NCBI GenBank assembly: GCA_043718065.1
Contig: JAYSWJ010000118.1
Coordinates: forward strand, 1-11,470
DNA from: JAAFIP01 sp043718065
Lineage (GTDB): Bacteria > Pseudomonadota > Gammaproteobacteria > Burkholderiales > Burkholderiaceae_C
Direction of reading: 5' to 3'
DNA length: 11,470 nt
Positions 7,206-11,470 of the stretch are shown piece after piece. The translations under genes were made by a program, and so were the position numbers. Position 1 is the stretch's first letter. Each line of letters starts with the position of its first letter. The notes under the pieces are model-generated. The model saw only the letters and a list, made by a program, of their open reading frames with translations, had not been told where the DNA came from and did not search any database.

Positions 7206-7322
7206 TTAGCACCCAGGAATCGAACCTAGCGGAGCGGCTCAGATGAGCCGCTCCTTGACCACATGCCATACCAAGCACATCCAGAAGCCACGGCATACAA
7301 AAAATGACTGAGCTTGCACTCT
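7206..7322 (-). ncRNA. Second tRNA-like RNA with expanded middle and a 10-bp hairpin
   Basis: Reads like a tRNA opened by an insertion. The 5' strand AGAGTGC (7322-7316) plus AA leads to GCTCAGTC (7313-7306), the same D-arm beginning as in the neighbouring element. At the other end is a T arm CTAGG/CCTGG around TTCGATT (7229-7213). The 3' strand GTGCTAA (7212-7206) can pair with the 5' strand at the five inner positions (two wobbles), while the outer two are broken. Between them lie about 50 extra bases, including a potential ATGCC/GGCAT stem (7296-7263), and a perfect 10-bp hairpin GGAGCGGCTC/GAGCCGCTCC with loop ATCT (7254-7231). That hairpin retains CTCAT, as in the anticodon loop of the neighbour. 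The element ends 2 bases before the next one begins. Its architecture recalls bacterial Y RNAs, which carry a tRNA-like module, but no rsr/Ro gene is in the window. Confidence 0.55.
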
Positions 7323-7404
7323 GCCCTTTTTGCACCAGAGGGGCCCTTTTAACTGGAAACCCCTGCTTGTAAGCGACTAACTTCTTTGCTTGACGGATAA
7401 GTTA

Positions 7405-7421
7405 TTGCAGACAACGTGCCA
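7405..7421 (-). promoter_or_regulatory. Sigma-54 (-24/-12) promoter of the tRNA-like/slipin/rtcB/rtcA operon
   Basis: On the minus strand TGGCACGTTGTCTGCAA matches the sigma-54 consensus: a perfect TGGCACG -24 box, exact GG-N10-GC spacing, and CTGCA against TTGCA at -12. The predicted start is near 7395. RtcR, encoded divergently next door, is a sigma-54-dependent activator, so this is its expected target. Transcription proceeds into the tRNA-like RNAs and then slipin. Confidence 0.88.
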
Positions 7422-7449
7422 GCTTCACTGGCTAACGCCAATAAACTTT

Positions 7450-7462
7450 TAACTTGTTGATT
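7450..7462 (-). promoter_or_regulatory. IHF-binding site between activator site and sigma-54 promoter
   Basis: AATCAACAAGTTA on the minus strand fits the IHF consensus WATCAANNNNTTR at every defined position. It lies about 60 bases upstream of the predicted start, between promoter and inverted repeat, where IHF bends DNA in many sigma-54 promoters. Confidence 0.65.
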
Positions 7463-7471
7463 TCATTGGAT

Positions 7472-7506
7472 TTTTTCAAGTAAATGATTTTTGATTACTT
7501 GAAAAA
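7472..7506. promoter_or_regulatory. 12-bp inverted repeat, probable RtcR upstream activating sequence
   Basis: TTTTTCAAGTAA (7472-7483) and TTACTTGAAAAA (7495-7506) are perfect complements separated by 11 bases and centred about 94 bases upstream of the predicted sigma-54 start, a normal enhancer position. The second arm is partly repeated directly after it (TTGAAAAATTT at 7499-7509, TTGAAAAAATTT at 7510-7521). The site ends 49 bases before the rtcR start, so RtcR bound here could also control its own gene; TATAGA at 7527-7532 is a possible rtcR -10. RtcR as the binder is inferred from position. Confidence 0.7.
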
Positions 7507-7555
7507 TTTTTGAAAAAATTTCTTTTTATAGAAAATTTGTTAGTAAACTAGCCAA

Positions 7556-9151
7556 ATGAAACGCAAAGTAGTTATCGGCTTTCTGGGTACTCAGCTCGAT
7601 TCGGGGTTGTCCAACACCCGCTGGGAGAAGTGGCGGCCTACGGTGTCGCTGGCGCAGCATGATGACTTGCAGGTTGACCGGCTAGAGCTGATGCACGATG
7701 TGCGCAACCTGGCGCTGGCGCAGCGTGTGCAGGCGGATATTGCACAGCTGTCGCCTAAGACGCAGGTGCGCTTGGTAGAGATGAATCTAGCCAACCCGTG
7801 GGACTTTGGCGAGGTGTATGGCGCGCTGTATGACTGGGTGGGGCGATATGCCTTTGATACCGAGCGCGAAGAGTATTGGGCGCACATCACCACGGGTACG
7901 CATGTGGCGCAGATTTGCATGTTTCTGTTGGTAGAGGCACGGTTTATACCGGGTGTGCTGCTGCAGTCTGCTCCGCCACGTGGGCGGCAGCGTGAGGGCA
8001 CAGGTAGCTACGAGCTGATTGACCTAGACCTGTCGCGCTATGACGCGATCAACACGCGGTTGAATGTGGCCCAGCTTGATGCTGTTTCGTTCCTTAAAAG
8101 CGGCATCGCCACCCGCAACGCACGCTTTAATACGTTGATTGAAGAGATTGAGCGGGTAGCGGTACGCAGCAAAGCGCCTATTTTGCTGACCGGGCCTACG
8201 GGTGCAGGCAAGTCGATGCTGGCTAAACGTATTTTTGAGCTAAAGAAAGCGCGCCACCAGATTGAAGGCGATTTTGTCGATGTGAACTGTGCCACCTTAC
8301 GCGGCGATGGCGCAGGCTCTGCGCTGTTTGGCCACAAGAGAGGGTCATTCACTGGCGCTGCGGCAGACCGCCTTGGCCTGCTACGCACGGCAGATAAAGG
8401 CGTGCTGTTTTTAGACGAGATTGGCGAGATGGGTTTAGACGAGCAAGCCATGCTGCTTAAAGCGATTGAAGACAAGAGATTTTTGCCCGTGGGCGCAGAT
8501 AAAGATGTGCACAGCAATTTTCAGCTGATTGCGGGTACTAACAAAGATCTGCGCGCCGAGGTGGCGGCAGGCAGGTTTAGAGAAGATCTTTTTGCACGGA
8601 TTAACCTGTGGACCTACACCCTGCCCAGCTTAGCGCAGCGGCGCGAGGATATTGAGCCGAACATCGACCACCAATTGGCTGCAGCGTCGCTAGACCTTGG
8701 CAAACAAGTGCGTTTTACGACGGAGGCACGCGGCGACTATCTGCGCTTTGCGCAGTCGAGCGAGGCAATTTGGAGCGGCAACTTTAGAGACTTAAGCGCG
8801 TCCATCACACGCCTGGCCACGTTGGGCGAGAACGCGCGCATCGGGGCGGCGCTGGTGGCAGCCGAGATTGCGCGGCTGCGTTGGCAGTGGGAAGGCGATG
8901 TGTCGCATAACCCAACTGCGCCCGTGTCGCTCACCGATGTGATGGGCAGCGCAGCAGTTACTTTGGACTATTTTGACCGACTACAACTACAAGCCGTTAT
9001 CACTGTGTGCCGCAAAAACAGCAGTATTAGCGACGCAGGCCGAGAGTTGTTTGACGTTTCGCGTACACAGCGCAGCGTGGTAAACGATGCAGACAGGCTG
9101 CGCAAATATTTATTGAAGTTCAATTTGACGTGGAACAAAGTGTCGGCTTAA
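7556..9151 (+). CDS. rtcR: Transcriptional regulator RtcR (CARF domain, sigma-54 activator)
   Basis: Activator of the RNA-repair operon; 531 residues, the usual family length. The N-terminal CARF-type domain (about 1-170) carries the RtcR landmarks GFLGTQLD, RWEKWRPTVSL, NPWDFGEVY (80-88) and HITTGTHVAQIC (110-121). Published work on Salmonella RtcR indicates that damaged-tRNA ends or fragments act through this domain. The AAA+ domain has Walker A GPTGAGKS (213-220), loop 1 GSFTGA (263-268), Walker B VLFLDEIGE (283-291), FREDLFARINLW (341-352) and GNFRDL (409-413). The C-terminal helix-turn-helix lies at about 475-520. Loop 1 is usually GAFTGA; Ala-to-Ser is a mild change. The start matches the E. 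coli protein from residue 1, although no ribosome-binding site is clear. It is divergent from the operon, with a shared inverted repeat in the gap, and convergent with the M50 protease gene 13 bases away. Confidence 0.97.
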   Translation: MKRKVVIGFLGTQLDSGLSNTRWEKWRPTVSLAQHDDLQVDRLELMHDVRNLALAQRVQADIAQLSPKTQVRLVEMNLANPWDFGEVYGALYDWVGRYAFDTEREEYWAHITTGTHVAQICMFLLVEARFIPGVLLQSAPPRGRQREGTGSYELIDLDLSRYDAINTRLNVAQLDAVSFLKSGIATRNARFNTLIEEIERVAVRSKAPILLTGPTGAGKSMLAKRIFELKKARHQIEGDFVDVNCATLRGDGAGSALFGHKRGSFTGAAADRLGLLRTADKGVLFLDEIGEMGLDEQAMLLKAIEDKRFLPVGADKDVHSNFQLIAGTNKDLRAEVAAGRFREDLFARINLWTYTLPSLAQRREDIEPNIDHQLAAASLDLGKQVRFTTEARGDYLRFAQSSEAIWSGNFRDLSASITRLATLGENARIGAALVAAEIARLRWQWEGDVSHNPTAPVSLTDVMGSAAVTLDYFDRLQLQAVITVCRKNSSISDAGRELFDVSRTQRSVVNDADRLRKYLLKFNLTWNKVSA

Positions 9152-9164
9152 ACACTTTTTGAAC

Positions 9165-9902
9165 CTACCAGACTTGCCCGCGCACTACAGCAGTGGCTTG
9201 TAGCATTTCGTGTACATCATGTGACATGATGGCTAGAAAAATAAGCAGTCCCAAGTAGTAAAAACCGTACTCCCATTTGATAGCGCTGGATACGGCATAG
9301 TATGTTTTGGCTTCTTCGCTATCGCTGCGATATTTCCATGCCTTAACAAGCTGCGGCGCTGCCAATACCGCAATCAGTATCAACATAGGACTGGGACGAA
9401 ACCAAAACATGGCCGCTAATACCGGCACGCCGAGCAGCCAGATACGTGGCGACAAAACCGCAGTGATACGCCCACCGTCGAGTGGCGACAAAGGGATGAG
9501 ATTAAATAGGTTCAGGAAGAAACCTGCGTAAGCCACTGCCAACAGCAAACTGCTCCCCTCGCTGCGCGCCAAAAAATACACCAGTAGCGCAGCTATGGAG
9601 CCCAGTAGCGGTCCACCCAAGCCAATGAAGGCCTCGGTTTGCGCGTCGTGCGGTTTGTCTTTCAATGCAATCCAAGCACCTACAAACGGAATGAAGGTGG
9701 GCGCGCCTACATCAAGGCCCTTATAGCGCGCGGCCAAGTAGTGCCCCATCTCGTGTACAAACAACAGCAGTACAAAGCCCAGCGCGTAACGCCAGCCAAA
9801 AATCCAACTGTAGACCAGCACCGAGACCAGCATGCTGCCGCCTGTGGTGAGCAGTTTGCCCAGCTTGGCACCTGACAGCAGTAAAAGAAGTAGCTTGCCC
9901 AT
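9165..9902 (-). CDS. M50 (site-2-type) membrane metalloprotease
   Basis: Integral membrane zinc protease of 245 residues with about six hydrophobic segments. HEMGH (50-54) supplies two zinc histidines and the catalytic Glu51, and NLFNLIPLSPLDGGR (131-145) supplies Asp142 as the third ligand. Both motifs are complete, so activity is expected. There is no PDZ domain, so it is a compact site-2 protease of the YwhC/FtsH-independent type rather than an RseP. It starts 16 bases after the DUF2167 gene, and its ribosome-binding site (GAGGG) overlaps that stop codon, so the two form an operon. The substrate is unknown; the membrane-anchored DUF2167 protein is an obvious candidate partner. Confidence 0.9.
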   Translation of the reverse strand: MGKLLLLLLSGAKLGKLLTTGGSMLVSVLVYSWIFGWRYALGFVLLLFVHEMGHYLAARYKGLDVGAPTFIPFVGAWIALKDKPHDAQTEAFIGLGGPLLGSIAALLVYFLARSEGSSLLLAVAYAGFFLNLFNLIPLSPLDGGRITAVLSPRIWLLGVPVLAAMFWFRPSPMLILIAVLAAPQLVKAWKYRSDSEEAKTYYAVSSAIKWEYGFYYLGLLIFLAIMSHDVHEMLQATAVVRGQVW

Positions 9903-9918
9903 AATGCGCTAAGCACCC

Positions 9919-10881
9919 TCAGACTTTGGGCAATTTGTCGTGCTCAACACTCTCTGGGGCAGCTTGAGGCACGGCGTCTTGTGCAATAGGGATGTCTTTT
10001 TTGCGGTGGGTAAAAAACTTCCAAACACCACCACCAAAAACGGCAAAGGCCACAAGAAACACTTTAGCAAACTTGGCCATAAAAACCGCAATTAAAGCAA
10101 AAAAGCCCAGTTTTTTAGCAACACCGCCAGCAATCAATGCAGCTAGGCCATATTCCGCCACTTTGTCGGTGCTGGAGTTGAAGTCTGCATAGCGCTTGCC
10201 GTTATCAAACTCCAAAGCTGCCAGCAAGGTGCTGGCATTACCTTTGTGCTGCGGCAGCTCTAGCAGGCCCGTCACCAGGTTCATGCTGAAATATCCTTCG
10301 CGGCCCAAGGCGTAGGTGTTGTAATTCACGCCTTGTGGTTCGTTGACGGGGGCGCCTACCTCTTTAGACGACATGGCCCACACCAAACGATAGGCGCTCG
10401 CGTCGTAGGCTGGCTTTTCAGCCCAGCCGATGATCTCTAACCCAGGCACGCCCATCTTGGCGCGCTCTTTGTTGGCCTCGGCAGTGCCGTCGCGGTAGCT
10501 CTTGAGCAGATCGTCAGCGTTCCATTCCTTAGCGTCGTTGTCCTTGATGTAGCCCGACGCCTCGTAGCGCACGGTCATGAACCACTGGTTACCGTTGCCC
10601 TTGGGGAAAATCAAACCCTGCAAACTGCTATCTTTACCCGGATTACCCATCGCGTTGAGCAGATCGCCCGCCTGAGGCTGCGGTATGAACATGTAGCCCT
10701 CGGGTAGCTTGAGCTTGGCTTGCGTAAGCAGCGTAACGTCTTGCGGCCCCTCTTTGGCAACCGCTTTAGCCGCTTCAAATACCTTGTCAGCTGCATCGGC
10801 CTGCTGGGCCAACGCGGCTTGCGATAGCCACACAACGCAGCCTGTGGCTAGCCACGCTACTATTTTGCGCAAATTGAGCAT
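9919..10881 (-). CDS. DUF2167 family secreted, membrane-anchored protein
   Basis: A 320-residue protein with a signal peptide (1-25, ending ALA before QQ) and a large extracytoplasmic domain. GYIKDNDAKEWNADDLLKSY (110-129) and the surrounding text are typical of DUF2167. A C-terminal hydrophobic stretch (about 243-290, possibly two passes) is followed by a basic THRKK stop-transfer and a short charged tail, so the C-terminus is probably cytoplasmic. ATG 10881 is preceded by AAAAGGAA at good spacing. It is the first gene of a two-gene operon with the M50 protease. Family function is not established. It could be the substrate or adaptor of that protease, which is inference from pairing only. 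Confidence 0.9.
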   Translation of the reverse strand: MLNLRKIVAWLATGCVVWLSQAALAQQADAADKVFEAAKAVAKEGPQDVTLLTQAKLKLPEGYMFIPQPQAGDLLNAMGNPGKDSSLQGLIFPKGNGNQWFMTVRYEASGYIKDNDAKEWNADDLLKSYRDGTAEANKERAKMGVPGLEIIGWAEKPAYDASAYRLVWAMSSKEVGAPVNEPQGVNYNTYALGREGYFSMNLVTGLLELPQHKGNASTLLAALEFDNGKRYADFNSSTDKVAEYGLAALIAGGVAKKLGFFALIAVFMAKFAKVFLVAFAVFGGGVWKFFTHRKKDIPIAQDAVPQAAPESVEHDKLPKV

Positions 10882-11010
10882 ACGGAATTCCTTTTTTAGC
10901 TATAGTTGATTTTTTGAATGAAAAGTTTAATTCAAAACTATCTGAAATCAGCTGAAACAACTTATTTTTATATTTTAATAATGAAATAGCCCTGTAACCC
11001 AAGTAAATCA

Positions 11011-11040
11011 TGCTTAAGCAGCTATAAAATTAATAGTGCT
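11011..11040. repeat. Dispersed intergenic repeat, copy 2
   Basis: Matches 2693-2722 at 27 of 30 positions in the same orientation. It overlaps the 3' end of the glycerate kinase gene and supplies its last codons and stop (TAG at 11024-11022), much as copy 1 sits 5 bases past the rtcA stop. About 140 mostly AT-rich bases separate the kinase stop from the DUF2167 start, with no gene in them. Confidence 0.65.
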
Positions 11041-11470
11041 CTAAAGTCATTCACATTGGTATGCGTAGGTCCTGTGATGACCAAATCGTTGATCGCTTCG
11101 AAGTAGCCGTATGCATCGTTGCGGTCTAGGTATTGGTCAACTTTCATGCCTTGCGCTGTTGCGCGTAGCAACGTGTCGGGCATGACATACGCGCCAGCGT
11201 TGTCCTCTACACCGTCGATGCCGTCGGTATCGGCAGCCAATGCGTACACATTTTTAACTCCTTGCAGCGCCAGCGCCAGGCCCATACAAAACTCGCCTGC
11301 TCTGCCGCCACGGCCTTTGGCTTGGCCTTCTTTGCGGGGCCGAATGGTCACTGTGGTTTCGCCACCGCTCATAATAACGCAAGGCTTAGTGAAGGCACCT
11401 TTGCCTTGCGCAGCAGCGCGGGCCAGGGCGGCGTGCACTTTGCCTACCTCGCGTGATTCGCCTTCGATTT
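11022..11470 (-). CDS. Glycerate kinase, MOFRL-family (GckA/TtuD-like), C-terminal part
   Basis: C-terminal 148 residues of a glycerate 2-kinase of the MOFRL type, which phosphorylates glycerate with ATP in glyoxylate, tartrate or hydroxypyruvate metabolism. The frame is open through the window edge at 11470, reading IEGESREVGKVHAALA at that end, so the GTG at 11438 is internal and not a start. Diagnostic text: MSGGETTVT, GRGGRAGEF, ALAADTDGIDG, and TGPTHTNVNDFRA near the C-terminus. The protein ends DFRALLIL, and those last residues come from the dispersed repeat. Family members as I recall them end a few residues past NVNDFRA, so function should be unaffected. Confidence 0.93.
   Translation of the reverse strand, partial: IEGESREVGKVHAALARAAAQGKGAFTKPCVIMSGGETTVTIRPRKEGQAKGRGGRAGEFCMGLALALQGVKNVYALAADTDGIDGVEDNAGAYVMPDTLLRATAQGMKVDQYLDRNDAYGYFEAINDLVITGPTHTNVNDFRALLIL

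Noticed and set aside
7231..7254. The 10-bp perfect hairpin as a rho-independent terminator
   Set aside because: No T run follows on either strand; it is better explained as part of the tRNA-like element.
7556..8065. The CARF domain as a sign of a CRISPR locus
   Set aside because: CARF domains are the normal sensor of RtcR; no repeat-spacer array or cas gene is present in the window.
8038..8517. A 159-codon open frame on the minus strand inside rtcR
   Set aside because: Antisense to the conserved AAA+ domain, Ser/Pro-rich, with no family features.

Overview
The window looks like chromosomal DNA of a betaproteobacterium, probably Comamonadaceae (Rhodoferax/Polaromonas-like). This rests on gene content and moderate-to-high GC. 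A short dispersed intergenic repeat present twice also fits, because it resembles motifs I recall as common in that family. I ran no search, so genus is open.

Layout. (1) 1-2004, minus: the end of a nucleoside/purine-type ABC transporter operon, with a two-domain ATPase followed by an overlapping permease cut by the window edge. (2) 2166-2609, plus: a hotdog thioesterase close to 4-hydroxybenzoyl-CoA thioesterase. (3) 2728-7421, minus: an RNA-repair operon in the order promoter, tRNA-like RNAs, slipin, rtcB, an AT-rich unknown gene, rtcA. (4) 7556-9151, plus: rtcR, the divergently transcribed CARF-domain sigma-54 activator. (5) 9165-10881, minus: a DUF2167 membrane protein followed by an M50 site-2-type metalloprotease. 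(6) 11022-11470, minus: the C-terminal part of a MOFRL-type glycerate kinase.

The centre of interest is the 726-base rtcR/slipin intergenic region. It has a complete enhancer-dependent promoter facing the repair operon: a 12-bp inverted repeat (probable RtcR site), a perfect IHF consensus, and a near-consensus -24/-12 element. Transcription from it would first copy two back-to-back tRNA-like RNAs before reaching slipin. One is a near-complete cloverleaf with a CAU (Met-type) anticodon loop but a broken upper acceptor stem and no CCA. The other has a tRNA-like acceptor base, D-arm start and T arm, with a long insertion and a 10-bp hairpin between them. A hairpin with a U-rich tail follows the second cloverleaf. 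So an operon that heals and ligates cleaved RNA appears to make its own tRNA mimics, upstream of its mRNA and under the same activator.

Working model (inference): RNA damage generates RNA ends sensed by the RtcR CARF domain. RtcR with sigma-54 and IHF then switches on the tRNA-like RNAs plus slipin, RtcB ligase, the unknown 205-residue protein and RtcA cyclase. The tRNA mimics could be decoys, inducers, scaffolds or attenuators. The unknown gene between rtcB and rtcA is much more AT-rich than its neighbours and looks like a later insertion that kept translational coupling.
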